A stretch of 64,000 nucleotides of DNA from Tupaia tana (taxonomy: Eukaryota; Chordata; Mammalia; Scandentia; Tupaiidae). The stretch spans positions 194,302,449-194,366,448 of the forward strand of contig JAKSZU010000006.1 of the NCBI GenBank assembly GCA_026018925.1, given 5' to 3'. Below the pieces are notes generated by a model. That model was not told the origin of the DNA. It ran no database searches and saw only the letters and a program-made list of their open reading frames with translations. Shown piece by piece: positions 11,371 to 21,846 of this stretch. The translations under genes were made by a program, and so were the position numbers. How positions within the stretch are numbered: the stretch's first letter is position 1; every line of letters begins with the position of its first letter.

Positions 11371-11617
11371 TGGGCCAGCATGCGGCACGTGGCTGACTAT
11401 GTAGTTCCAGTTCCTAGCACAGTGACTTGAAAAACACACTGGATGCATGAACATGCATGCCCAAATCCTGAGAGGAAAAGGGAGGAGAGGGAGTGGAGTG
11501 TCCATACCTTGGTGGGGATGGTTTCTCACTTCTTTTCTCTGTCTCTCTTTCTCTCTATCTCTCTCTGCTGAGCAAATGCACCTTATTGCAAAATTCAAAA
11601 CAAAGCACACAAAAAAA
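11371..11617 (+). mobile_element. SINE-C
   Basis: Starts 'gggccagcatgcggcacgtg', with 'catgcatgcccaaatcctga', 'ggagagggagtggagtgtcc', and a CT-rich end 'ctgctgagcaaatgcacc'. Diverged, with an A/C-rich tail. Confidence 0.7.
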
Positions 11618-11892
11618 GGACATCCTTGCCTTTTCTTGTCCCCAATATTAGGGGAAAAGCTTTTAGACTTTTATCCTTAGGTATGATAATAACTCATATT
11701 GTTGGATTTATATTTAGTTATATATTGCTGGTTTGCCTTTCATAGAACTATTTTAATTTTCGTTCATAAAGGATATTACCTCTACTTTTATTTTCCTGTA
11801 AAACCCTTGTCTCATTTTGAAGTCAAGATTATTCTGGCTTTATGAAATGGGTTAGAAAGTGTTCTTTCCTTTTTAAGTGTCTTAAAGAGTTT

Positions 11893-12060
11893 GGGAGCTG
11901 GGAGGTGGCGTGGTGGTGAAGGGCTCTGGACTCCCACATGACTGACCGTGGTCTGAGTCCCAGACCTGACAGCTTGTTTTCTCACTTTCCCTCTTTCTCT
12001 CACTCTGTCCCTCTCTGGCCAAATTAAAATAAAGTTAATAAAAATAATTCTTTTGAAAAA
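11893..12060 (+). mobile_element. SINE-B
   Basis: Head 'gggagctgggaggtggcgtg' with box B relative 'ggtctgagtccc', then 'gttttctcactttccctctt', 'taaaataaagttaataaa' and 'aattcttttg'. AATAAA and TTCTTT are both present. The flanks repeat 'agagtttg'. Inside the L1. Confidence 0.88.
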
Positions 12061-12460
12061 AAGAGAGTTTGTATAATATCAGTGTTATTTCTTCTTTAAA
12101 TATTCAAAGAGAAGCTTCACAAATTTCACACACCTCAGTAGCCCCCAATCTCTTATCTCTTTTTCCTCCATCTTGCAAAAGACTACTGCTTACTGTTTAA
12201 GCTTCATTTCTCCATGCTGGGTTGAGAAAGTGCCATCAGGCAGAAAGCTAATGTGAATGAGGGGTTGACTTTTTGTTTTCCTCCTCTCAAGGATCATGAC
12301 CCTGAAGGCCCAATTGCCCAATGCCTGAAAACACTTCCTTCATTTATTTTATCCCATTTTATAATTATGTATGGCTAGAACATAAATAAATACCCTTTGT
12401 TGCCACCATGGAACTGAAGGTTTTGAGTGATGTTTGGTAATGAAAATCAGGTTATGTATT

Positions 12461-12725
12461 GGGGCCAGAAGGTGGCATAGTGGTTAAGGCACTGGACTCC
12501 CACATGGCCAACCACCGTTAGAGTCCCAGACCTGGTGGCTTGAAAATCATACCAGGTGCTTGTGCATGCATGCCCAAAATGCTGAGAGGAGAATGGAGGA
12601 GGAGGGATTGTAGTGTGTCCATTCCCCTGGGGAGTTATTTCTCACTTTCTCTATGTCTCTCTCTCTCTCTCCAGAGAGTACACACACTCTATAAGCAAAA
12701 ATCTCTCTCTTAAGAAAAAAAGAAA
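12461..12725 (+). mobile_element. SINE-C
   Basis: Full-length older copy: 'ggggccagaaggtggcatag', 'gcttgtgcatgcatgcccaa', 'gagaggagaatggaggagga', CT repeats, then A-rich. Its head resembles SINE-B while its body matches SINE-A, so it looks close to a common ancestor of the two. Confidence 0.82.
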
Positions 12726-12789
12726 CAGAGAAAGAAGAAAGAAAATCACATTGTGTTAATCTTCAACTTTAAACTCGCCATCCAAGTGG

Positions 12790-13125
12790 AATGCATATCA
12801 TTCAGTGCCAAATTCAAACTCTTTTTTGTGGCCAAGGCCCTCTAAGACTTGGGCCTTGACTAACCTGTCCAATCTCATCTTCTACCATTTTCCACTTTAC
12901 TTTGCTCTAGCTTCATTGGCCTTCTTGCTATTCTTTAACATACCAAACTGTCTACTTGTTTCCTCTACCTGCAAAGCTCTCCCTGCTGATCATCCCAAGA
13001 TTTATGCACTCACTTCATTCATGTCTCAGTTCAAATGTTACTTTCACGACGTGGTCTTCCCTGAACACTGACAGAGAACTTCTGCACTCTTACTCGATTC
13101 TATCTCCCTCTTTTATATTTTTCTT
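12790..13125 (+). repeat. L2 3' region
   Basis: Matches L2 landmarks in order: 'aaggccctctaagacttggg', 'tcattggccttcttgctatt', 'ctgcaaagctctccctgctg', 'catgtctcagttcaaatgtt', 'ggtcttccctgaacac'. The open frames here are remnants, not genes. Confidence 0.85.
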
Positions 13126-13126
13126 C

Positions 13127-13345
13127 AAGAGAAAGGGAGGAGGTTAGCAAAGTGGAGGGGAGAGAGAAACAGAAAAAAGAGACAAGTATTTTTCACAAGG
13201 TCTCACTATACCCCTGCCCCAGCCTCCCAGGGGATTCCCAGACTATTTATGTTGGTCTGTGAACTAAACCTGATCCTCCCATGAAGCTCCAGTTTTATAT
13301 GGTAGCACCCTACCACTTGCACCACCATGGCTGGGCCTGGACTTT
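13127..13345 (-). repeat. SINE-E-like old repeat, copy 1
   Basis: A GA-rich start and 'aaggtctcactat', then 'cagcctcccag', ending 'caccaccatggctggg'. It shares layout with 41870-42085. The order of motifs faintly recalls antisense 7SL-derived sequence, but it is too diverged to claim. Confidence 0.4.
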
Positions 13346-13481
13346 AATTATGCTAATGTATATTATTAATTTCTAATGCAGAAATACTGTGCAGTTATAT
13401 AGCATATTTTTGAATTTCATTGACCATCAAATATTTTTTGTGGGCATCTCTGTTGATCTTCTCAAAAAGCCACCATCTCAT

Positions 13482-13756
13482 GGGACCAGCAGTTAGCGTA
13501 ATGGCTATGTCGCTGGATTCCCATGTAGTTGACTGTAACTTGAGTCCCGAACCTGGTGGCTTAAACTCATGCCGGGTGCGTGTGCGTGTGTGCCCAAGAT
13601 CCCGAGAGGAGAATGGGGGAGAAGGGATTGCAGCGTGGCTATCCCCCCTGGGAGGTAATTTCTTGTTTTCTGTCTCTCTGTCTCTCTCTGTCTTTCTGGC
13701 GAGCGCACACACCCTATAGTGAAAACCTCTCAAAAAAAAAAAAAAAAAAAAAAAAA
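13482..13756 (+). mobile_element. SINE-A2
   Basis: Complete copy with TSD aaaaagccaYcatctcat (one mismatch, 18 bp) at 13464-13481 and 13752-13769. Confidence 0.92.
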
Positions 13757-13871
13757 GCCATCATCTCATAGTATACATTCAGTGTAGTTTCCTCCTTTAG
13801 TGTTAGTTTTAAAGATGACTATGTTGAATCTCAGAAAAATTTCCTGAGTTACTCAAGATCTAAAAGATGTT

Positions 13872-14150
13872 AGGGACTAGCAGATGGTGTAATGCTTGTA
13901 TCACTGGACCTTCACGTAGTCAACTAAGTCTTGGATCTGGCAGCTTAGAACTCACACTGGGTGTGTGTGTGTGTGTATGCTCAAAATCCCAAGAAGAGAA
14001 TGAAGGAAAAGGGATTGCGGCGTAGCCATACCCCCAGGGTGGGGTGGGGTGGGGAGTGATTTCTCGCTTTCTGTCTCTTTCTCTATCTCTGTCTCTCTGG
14101 CAAGTGCATGTGCCCTATAGCAAAAAATCTCTCTAAAAAATAATAATAAT
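13872..14150 (+). mobile_element. Older SINE-A
   Basis: Starts 'gggactagcagatggtgtaa', has a (gt)n in the body, a (ggggt)n expansion near 14038-14058 and a tail of (aat)n. The next SINE inserted in this tail. Confidence 0.82.
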
Positions 14151-14413
14151 GGGAACCAGCAGTTAGCGTAATGGCTATGTCGCTGGACTCCCACATAGTT
14201 GACCGTGGTTCACGTCCCGGACCCGATGGCTTAAAACTCACGCCGGGCGCGTGTGCGTGTGTGCCCAAGATCCTGAGAGGAGAATGGAGGAGAAGGGATT
14301 GCGGCGTGACCATCCCCCCTGGGGGGTGATTTCTCGCTTTCTGTCTCTATGTCTCTCTCTGTCTGTCTGGCGAGCACACGCGCCCTGTAGCGAAAACCTC
14401 TCAAAAAAAAAAA
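14151..14413 (+). mobile_element. SINE-A1
   Basis: Near-consensus A1 copy (gggaaccagcagttagcg; ggttcacgtcccgg; cgtgaccatc). It inserted into the (aat)n tail of the preceding SINE; 'ataat' repeats follow its own tail. Confidence 0.9.
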
Positions 14414-14604
14414 AATAATGATGATGATGATAAAAAAGATAATTAACTACATAATTACACCTTAAATCTAAGTTTCTACCTTTTTGATAAATACCATTCC
14501 TACTGAATCAATTTTTCACTTCTGTATGGTTTTCACTAGCTTTTCCTTTCTTTCTCTCTAATTTCCTGTTTTTGTTATGTTAGATTATAAAACAAATAGT
14601 TCTG

Positions 14605-14778
14605 GGAGCTGGCAGGTGGCATGGTGGTTAAGGGCACTGGACTTCAACATGACTGACCATGGTTCGAGTCCTGAACCTGGTGGTTTGCTTTCTCACTTTC
14701 CCTCTCTTTTTCTCTCTCTCTCATTCTGTCCCTCTCTGGTAAAATTAAAATAAATAAATAAAGTTAAAATAAAAAATA
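14605..14778 (+). mobile_element. SINE-B
   Basis: Head 'gggagctggcaggtggcatg', box B 'ggttcgagtcc' (perfect), then CT-rich, 'ctctctggtaaaattaaaat' and AATAAA repeats. This copy lacks TTCTTT. Confidence 0.9.
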
Positions 14779-15307
14779 ATAATTCTGCCTGAAATACTAG
14801 TGCATAAGCTCTTAGCAAGGGTCTTAGATGTTTTCTTCTGACTAAAGTACTCAAATACAAGTGTGTGAATATTGTGACATTTAGAAATCATTATCTTCCA
14901 TTACTCCAAGGATCCTGACTCTGTTTCATAGAGATAAGTTGACTGGACTTTGAGGTCCACTCAGGGAATATTTTATCAGAGAAAATAATATAGAGAAACA
15001 AATAAAACTGTTAAAAACTGGCTGTCACCTTGTACCTATAGCAGAAATTATTTTACTTCTCTCAAACAATAAGCAGTTGCTAATTAAAGTAAATTTTTAT
15101 TATTAAATTACTAATTATGTTGGTAAAGAATGAGTCTTCTTAAGAAATATAAACTTAGAAAATTATAAAAGTTTGGGAATTAAGACATATTTTAACAAAC
15201 ACATAAATACTTCCAACTTTAATCAGGAAGGTCTGGTTTGTAACATCTAATGATTATTCTTTGGGAGATACATAATAAGTGTCAAATTTGAATTAATTAT
15301 CTTTAGA

Positions 15308-15432
15308 AGGGGACTTCAAAAAGTTTGTGGAAAAACAGCATTAAAGTACAGATTTATTTTGGTGCCAAAAATTGAAATCTATGCATGGTTTCTTTATAAT
15401 ATGCATTTTCCATGAACTTTTGAAGTCTTGAG
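15308..15432 (+). mobile_element. MITE-like DNA transposon, copy 1
   Basis: About 125 bp with terminal inverted repeats: left 'gacttcaaaaagtttgtgga' and right end 'ccatgaacttttgaagtc', which are near-complementary. The interior 'tttattttggtgccaaaaa' recurs in reverse near 31.0 kb. Family name not certain. Confidence 0.7.
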
Positions 15433-15515
15433 TGAATCACTTAAATTTTCAGAGCCTGTGCTTCTTCATCTCTAACGTGAAAGGTTGATTCAATAACATC
15501 TAAGTCTGGGGACTG
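15433..15515 (+). repeat. Possible MIR fragment
   Basis: 'atcacttaaattttcagagc' and 'cttcttcatctctaacg' resemble the MIR 3' half in sense orientation. Weak. Confidence 0.35.
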
Positions 15516-15546
15516 GAGTAGACGTAATGATAACCATGGTCTATTA

Positions 15547-15740
15547 CAGGGGTCAGCAAATTTTTTTCTGTAAAGGGCCAGATAGTAATTCTTCCAGTTT
15601 TTGCAGGCTATATGTTCTCTGTTTCAGTTTCTCAACTCTGCCTTTGTAGTTCATATCAGCCACAGATAATATGTATATAAATGGATATGTTCCAATAAAG
15701 TTTATTTACAAACAATAGTGGGCTGTGATTTTTCAACTCA
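15547..15740 (+). mobile_element. hAT-Charlie-type non-autonomous element
   Basis: Starts 'caggggtcagcaaa', then 'ctgtaaagggccagatagta', 'tcaactctgcctttgtag', 'atgttccaataaagttta' and 'ggctgtg'. This matches a well-known mammalian hAT fossil. I am unsure which MER name applies. Confidence 0.75.
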
Positions 15741-16482
15741 ATATGCTATCTCTGATTTGCACAGGTAAGACCTAAGAATATTTCATATGTAAAAATGTCC
15801 TCTTTTATAAACATGGAAGCTCCTCACAGTAGCTATAGACAGCACCAGTATAGTCTCCATTACCTTCTATAGCTTCTACGGCAGAAATCTTGTACTTTTT
15901 TTTTTTTTTTTAAATCCTACTTTCTTCTTATAGGAGCTTATGACCCAATCCTATGGCAGAAAATATCCCAAGCTTTTCAGAAGACTTTAAGGACAATGTT
16001 AAAACTACTTAATTCAAGTGTCTGTGGCTCTATCAGTTAGGAATGCTTTCAGCTGCAAGTTAACAATACAGACAGGCAGTGGGTTTTTGTTTTTAGTTTT
16101 TTTCAACAATTTATTGTTTTCTTAACAAGGAAGATGGAGGTAGGTGACAGTTCAGTGAATCAGTGAGGATCCTGAATTTTTTCATTCTGCCATTGTACCA
16201 TCCTCAGCTGGCTGGCTTTTGTATTCCAACTCATGAAGACATGATGGCTATCACAACTTTAAGTATCATGTCCTCACACAAGTGTCCAAAGGAAAAAGGG
16301 AGGGAAAAGATCAAAACACCTTCTCTTTATATCCCCTCTTCTCTATTATGAAAGAAAATCTTTATCAGAAACCTCCTAGCAGACTTTCTCTTACTTCTTA
16401 CTGAGCAGAACTAGGTCATTTACCTCTGCTTAGATTAATCACTAGCAAAAGAGAATGAGGTTTCTATGACTACTTTAGACCA

Positions 16483-16702
16483 AGGGTTGACAAATTATAG
16501 TCTGTGAATAAACCTAGCCTGAGACCTGTCTTTATAAGTAAAGTTTTGTTGGGACACCATACCCATTCATGCTTATATTGTTTATACTTCTGTGTTGTGA
16601 AGTATAAACAATATAAGCAGGAACAGGGACCATATGCTCTGCAGAACTTAGCATTATTACTACCTGGCTCTTTACAGAAAAAGTTTGCCATCCTTCGACT
16701 TA
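16483..16702 (-). mobile_element. hAT-Charlie-type element with internal inverted duplication
   Basis: Antisense copy of the same family as 15547-15740. It reads 'agggttgacaaattatagtc', 'gtaaagttttgttgggacac', 'ggaccatatgctctgcag', and ends 'ctctttacagaaaaagtttg'. In the middle, the expected sequence is replaced by an inverted copy of the 20 bp just upstream. Confidence 0.75.
16571..16618. repeat. Perfect 20-bp palindrome with 8-nt spacer
   Basis: Left arm 16571-16590 (gcttatattgtttatacttc), spacer 16591-16598 (tgtgttgt), right arm 16599-16618 (gaagtataaacaatataagc). The arms are exact reverse complements. The spacer ends where the transposon sequence departs from its family. Confidence 0.97.
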
Positions 16703-16929
16703 GACTATGATCCTTCTCCTAAAGCTGGCTACAAGATTGGGGTTCTTCAAACAACAACAAAAAGCAGAAATGGTTTTTAGGAAGGCATCTAATAGTGACC
16801 CTCATCATCAATTTTAATATCATTTGTACAGTAAATTCCAACATATGGTCAACAGATGCACTTTTTAAAAACTTCCAGATTCCTAGTTTAGACCTTTTAA
16901 CAGTTGTGTTATCATTCTACCCAGTTCTT

Positions 16930-17172
16930 TTTATTTTTTTAAGAGATATTTTTCCTATAGGGCACGTGTGCTTGTCAGAGAGATAGAGAGAGAGAAAGTG
17001 AGAAATCCCCCCTCCCTCCATGGGGAGATGTTCACACCACAATTTTTTATCCATTCTTCTCTTGGGAATATGGGCACACATGCATACATGCCTGGTGTGA
17101 GTTACCAGCCAATGGATCCGGGATCAAACTGTGGCCAACCATGTGGGAGTCTGCTACACCACCTGCTGACTC
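16930..17172 (-). mobile_element. SINE-C
   Basis: Antisense: 'tcctatagggcacgtgtgct', GA-rich, 'gatgttcacaccacaat', 'gcacacatgcatacatgcct', ending 'ccacctgctgac'. Confidence 0.75.
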
Positions 17173-17225
17173 AGAGATATTGATAAGCATTGAGAAGATA
17201 TGCTATTAAATGCTTGTTAAGATGT

Positions 17226-17465
17226 GTTGGGCTGAACTGGTAGCACAAATTAAGTGCTGTGAATATGGAGCTGGATCCCTCATGGCCCATCATGGTTCAA
17301 ATCCCAGTCCTAGGCAGCTTGAAAAAACACCAGGCATGTGTCCACACATGCCTAAAATTCTGACAGGATGGAGAAATGGAGGAAAAAGGATTGTAGCATA
17401 ACCACGCCCCTGTTGGGGTGTTCTTGATCTCGTTGGTGTTCTGCATCCACTGGCAATAAGAAATG
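17226..17465 (+). mobile_element. SINE-C, very diverged
   Basis: Head 'ctgaactggtagcacaaatt', box B relative 'ggttcaaatccc', 'ggcatgtgtccacacatgcc', 'tgacaggatggagaaatgga'. The CT-rich part is replaced by unrelated sequence. Confidence 0.6.
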
Positions 17466-19090
17466 AAGACAAAGAAGTTATGTCAATGTTTCAGAAACTT
17501 TGAAGTGTATGAAAGACGGAGATACTGGAAGAATTTGCCATAATCCAAGGAGTTTAGGTTCCATACCTTTACATGCTGCTTACAAGTTTAGATTGTGGGT
17601 AGTCAAAGGAGACTATGAAAGTTGACACAGTTTTCTGTCACCGCACAATCTCCTACTCCCTTACTCCCCCAAGTCCCACAGCTTTTCATCTAAGTGTCAC
17701 AACAGAAGTGTTTAAAAATAGAAGCACTGGTTGAAGAACAAGGGTCCAGGACATGAAAAAAAATGGTCTTGCTTTGTTCAATAGCCATTAGAAGTTAGCT
17801 TCAGCTTTCCAGATCTAAGCTTATTGAGAGGTTTAATCCACAGTTTGATGAAAAATTCAACCAGTGTGAAATTTTGGAATACAGAATAGCTATGAGTTAG
17901 GACACACAGACCTTCTGTGACCCATTTTGTAGCTGAAACTTCAATTCAAAGAAGAGACAATTCAATTGAGTTTATCTAATTGTGCCTCCTCTTTTCCGGT
18001 AATAATAACCCTGTTGGGTAAAAGGGGATAAATACAGGCTTCCAGGGTATGACTTAAAAATCTACCTATTTAAGGCTCTGGCCCTCTCAGCTCTACCATA
18101 TCCCCTTGCTCATGCCCTCCCTCAATGGCCCTTCATGATTAGCTCTTCTTGCAGCTGTTGCTCTTCACTGCTACCCCTGTTCAGTTGGCTCTAGTCCATC
18201 TACCCCTACTCTTGTTGCAAATGTCACCCCCTCTGCTCTCACAGAGATGTGGAAAGATTTCTTCCTCACTGCTGCTCATAGCTCTGCTTTAGAATCTCAG
18301 TGTTAGACAGCCTCTTAGTTTACAGGCACTTCTGCCAAAGAATCTGGAGCATTTCCTCAAGGCTGGGTGGAAGTGAATTTGAGTGACACAATCAAGTGTC
18401 TTTCTAAAAAGTTTTCTTCCTCACTACTAGTAGTAGGTTTCATAGGATGAATTCTAGACATCGTGTCCTACTTTGGGTGAGGAGGCGCATCTTCCTTTTC
18501 TTTTTGGGTGGGAGAGTGTCAATGGTGGTTTTGTAGGTTTTCCATCTCAATATCTCTCTGAAGAATACCAGTAAGTTCTTGAGCTAGTGATTAGATTCTT
18601 TCTCGCTTCTCATCTTTTCTCATTTCCTGGCCTTCAATACACTTAAAATAAAACCTTTAATATGTCATGTTAAATCTTAGTTTATACAGTATTGAAAAAA
18701 ATTTTTCTGCACATTTTCTAACTGACCACCTATTCCCTTCCTATTAAAAATATCTCAACTTTAACACATGTTGGCAGACTTGAAATCATAGAGAAGGTAC
18801 TAAAATGTGGAATTGAGTTTGAAGATCCAACACTTGTGGCTCTGGTATTTAGTTATTTTTTTCACTTATTAGACTTTTAGTAAACAGTTGTTATCTCTAA
18901 GACAACAGGTTAATGATACTGGAGAATACAAAAGTGCAAGAGGCATAGCTGATGCTTCAAACAGTACAGAAGCTTCAAACAGTATAGAGAAGGGCATAGT
19001 TCAGTCAAAACTAATTTGAAATAGAAATTGCATGCTTAAGTTATATATTTGGAAATCTTCTCCATGGAGATGATATCTGAAGTGTTTCAA
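17466..19090. other. Unassigned, possibly unique sequence
   Basis: No gene, RNA or named repeat recognised. A C/T-rich stretch runs 18070-18310. No long open frame. Confidence 0.5.
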
Positions 19091-19094
19091 GAGG

Positions 19095-19172
19095 TATTCA
19101 GTCAACAAGAATTTATTAAGCACTTATGTGGTAGACACTGTTCTAGGTGCTTATAAACTATGGTAATGGGTA
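19095..19172 (-). repeat. L2-like 3'-end fragment
   Basis: 'caacaagaatttattaagca', then 'gtagacactgttctaggtgc' resembles the complement of the L2 3' terminus. Confidence 0.55.
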
Positions 19173-19179
19173 GCTATTG

Positions 19180-19575
19180 CTTAATGGATTATTCTTGTAC
19201 ATTCTGTTGCTAATAACAGAATCACTTGAGTCTGAGTAATTTATAAAATAGAGCTTTATTCAGTTCACGATTTAGAGGTCCAAGATTGAAGGGCTGCATC
19301 TGATGAGGATCTTCTTGCTAGTCAATAACAAAGTAGAAGGTAGGAGTTTGAGCAGTGCAGGGCATGTCTGTCTGTCTCATTTCCTCTCCTTATAAACCCA
19401 TCAGAACTCAACTGGGGGACAAGGGAACACACTAATGCCTAATTATTTCCCAAAGGCTCTACTTATCAACACCATAATTGCATTAAGTCTCTACTGTCAA
19501 CCTGGTTACAATGGCTCATCAAATTTAACCCATGAAATTTTGAGAAGACATGTTCACATTATAACATTGCTATAG
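19180..19575 (+). repeat. Ancient interspersed repeat, unnamed
   Basis: Reads like a common mammalian repeat: 'agctttattcagttcacgat', 'ggtccaagattgaagggctg', 'ctccttataaacccatcaga', 'cccatgaaattttgagaaga'. I recognise the layout but cannot name the family safely. Confidence 0.45.
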
Positions 19576-19644
19576 AGTTTCAGTTTTCCAAAATGAAAAG
19601 AGTTTTGGAGATAGATGGTGATAATTCATATTATTCATACAATA

Positions 19645-19822
19645 CTTAATACTGCTATGTGGTAGTGAGACACTGGATTCCCACATGGCCGACCATGGCT
19701 TGAGTCCTGGACCTGGCAGCTTGCTTTCTCACTCTCAGTCTACCTCTCTCTCTCTTTCTCTGGTCAAAATTGAAAAATAATGATAATACATAAAATGAAA
19801 AATAAATAATTCTTTAAAAATG
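19645..19822 (+). mobile_element. SINE-B
   Basis: Diverged head 'ctatgtggtagtgagacact', box B relative 'ggcttgagtcc', 'gctttctcactctcagtcta', 'ggtcaaaatt' and 'aaataattctttaaaa'. Abuts the next SINE. Confidence 0.8.
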
Positions 19823-19830
19823 GTAAAAAT

Positions 19831-20102
19831 TTGGACCAATAGTTGGCATAATGGCCATGTTGCTGCACTGCCATGTGGTCGACTGCAGTTTGAGTCTCAG
19901 ACCCGCTGGCTTAAACTCACGTCTGGTATGTGTGTGTGCATACCCAAGATCCCGAGAGGAGAATGGAGGAGAAGGGATTGTGGTGTGGCCATCCCCTCTG
20001 GGGGGTGATTTCTTACTTTCTGTCTCTCTGTCTCTCTCTGTCTCTCTGGGGGATGCACGTGCCCTATAGCAAAACCTCTTTAAAAAAAAAAAAAAAAAAA
20101 CG
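19831..20102 (+). mobile_element. SINE-A2
   Basis: Copy starting 'ttggaccaatagttggcata' with box B relative 'gtttgagtctc' and an A-rich tail. Imperfect flanking repeats (atggtaaaaatt / acggttaaaaaa). Confidence 0.85.
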
Positions 20103-20123
20103 GTTAAAAAAAGGGTAAACATT

Positions 20124-20405
20124 GGGACCAGCAGTTAGCATAATGGCTATGTTGCTGGACTCCCACGTAGTTGACCACAGTTTGAGTCCCGGACCCCACG
20201 TAGTTGACCACAGTTTGAGTCCCGGACCCGGTGGCTTAAACTCACGCCGGGCACATGTGCGTGCGTGCCCAAAATCCCGAGAGGAGAATGGAGGAGAAGG
20301 GATTGCAGTGTGGCCATCCCCCCGGGGGAGTGATTTCTCGCTTTCTGTCTCTCTATCTTTCTGGCAAGCGCATGCGCCCTATAGCAAAAACCTCTCAAAA
20401 AGAAA
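20124..20405 (+). mobile_element. SINE-A2 with duplicated box B
   Basis: Otherwise normal A2 copy (gggaccagcagttagcat ... aacctctcaaaaaga). It contains an exact 33-bp tandem duplication at 20162-20194 and 20195-20227, covering the spacer and the box B relative (gtttgagtccc). The element therefore carries two box B-like motifs. Confidence 0.92.
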
Positions 20406-20476
20406 AAGGGTAAAATTTGTAAATTTTGTTATGTGTATTTTACCAAAATAAAAAGCTTAAAAATAAAACAACTACA

Positions 20477-20747
20477 GGGAACCAGCAGTTAGCGTAATTG
20501 CTATGTCGCTGGACTCCCACGTAGTCGACCGCGGTTCACGTCCCGGACCCAGTGGCTTAAAACTCACGCCGGGCGCGTGTGCGTGCGTGCCCAAGATCCC
20601 GAGAGGAGAATGGAGGAGAAGGGATTGCGGCGTGACCATCCCCCCAGGGGGGTGATTTCTCACTTTCTGTCTCTATGTCTCTTTCTGTCTGTCTGGCGAG
20701 CGCACGCGCCCTGTAGTGAAAACGTCTCCAAAAAAATAAATAAAATA
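20477..20747 (+). mobile_element. SINE-A1
   Basis: Near-consensus A1 copy with an 18-bp perfect TSD (aaaaataaaacaactaca) at 20459-20476 and 20748-20765. Confidence 0.93.
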
Positions 20748-20814
20748 AAAAATAAAACAACTACAAATACAAGTAAGTGTATAAATAATTTAAAAATATG
20801 AGTAAACAGAAAAA

Positions 20815-21840
20815 GATCTTTTTGGCTTCATGGAGCCAAATCTAGCAGGGTCAGATAGACAATATGTAATTAAATTATTTATATGCAAGAAAATGGCAAG
20901 TGCTATAGACAAAAAAGCAAACTGGATAAGGAGAATTAGGCATCCTGAAGTCTGTAGCTATTTTAAATAGGACTATAAGAGTTGGCCTTACTATTGCCTG
21001 GCCAGAGACATTGAGGTGTTGAGATTAGCCACACGTATATTTGGGGAAAACCACTCCAAAGCAGTGGGAACACCCTCTTAAAATCCTAAGGTAGGACTAT
21101 ACCTAGCATATTCAAGGGACTATGAGGAAGTCCGTGTGAGTGGGCAGACTAGTAGAGTGGCAGGAGAGTGGTTGGAGTCAGTTAAGGGGAGGTCAGATCA
21201 TATGGTATCTTGAGATCATTGTAAAGTCTTTAGTTTTCACTCTGAGAGAAATGGAAACCATTGCAATGTTTTAAGGAGAGAAGTATATCATGTGACATAT
21301 TTTTGAAGGATAACTATAAATAGGAAGAATGAGGTCAAGAGGGCAAGAAGAAGCAAGGAAACCTATTAGGAGACTGTTAACATTAATCCTTAAATGAAAG
21401 ATGGTGGTGGATTGGACCAGGGTAGTAGCAGTGGAAGTGGTGGGAAATTGGTAGATTTTTCATATATGTTAAAGGTAGAGCCAACAGAATTTCCTAAAAG
21501 ATTAGAAGTGGGGTAGAGAAAAGAGGAATCAAGGATGACTCCAAAGTCTTTGACTTGACCACCTGAACTCTTGGAATGCCACCATAGGAGAGGCTTTGAG
21601 TGAGCAATTTTGGGGGGAGGAAGATGGGTAGTTAAGTTTTGAACATGTTGAATTAGCTATGCTTTTACAATTCATTTTTTTAAGAGTATGAGTTGGAGAT
21701 ATAGTATCTTTCATGTACTATTAGCTCAGAGGAGGTATGTCCTTTCCAATGTGGCAGTAAAAAGAGATAGCAGGATTATAAGAGCTCTGTCATTGACTCC
21801 TGCTTTGCATGATCATCACTATGCGATTTAAAAAATGAAC
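20815..21840 (-). repeat. L2 fragment, antisense to reverse transcriptase region
   Basis: Plus strand follows the L2 complement: 'ccaaagcagtgggaacaccc', 'gtcagatcatatggtatctt', 'ttggaccagggtagtagcag', 'aggatgactccaaagtcttt', 'aagttttgaacatgttgaat'. The last segment translates on minus as NMFKT-like, the relative of an L2 reverse-transcriptase motif. The open frame at 21529-21714 (minus) is a remnant. Confidence 0.85.
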
Positions 21841-21846
21841 CATAAT

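Larger units (their letters stand above)
7960..12108 (-). mobile_element. L1 fragment (ORF2 3' half), cut by SINEs
   Basis: Antisense L1. The plus strand reads in L1-complement order: 'ggctgtttccaattttt', 'ctgagtaaatatctaggagt', 'aaccatttcctaaagtggtt', 'tattgagttgtagaagtt', 'actgttttgatcactgtaat', 'gtaaatggta', 'acttcttcctttccaa', 'attctggctttatgaaatgg', then 'tatttcttctttaaat'. This follows L1 ORF2 from its 3' end inward. Many stops and indels show it is dead. At least eight SINEs of families A, B, C and D interrupt it. Subfamily not determined; divergence suggests an old L1. Confidence 0.85.

Noticed and set aside
18070-18310. C/T-rich stretch as a promoter or CpG island
   Set aside because: It has almost no CpG, no TATA or initiator arrangement and no adjacent gene. 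The only CpG-rich patches in the window are young SINE bodies.
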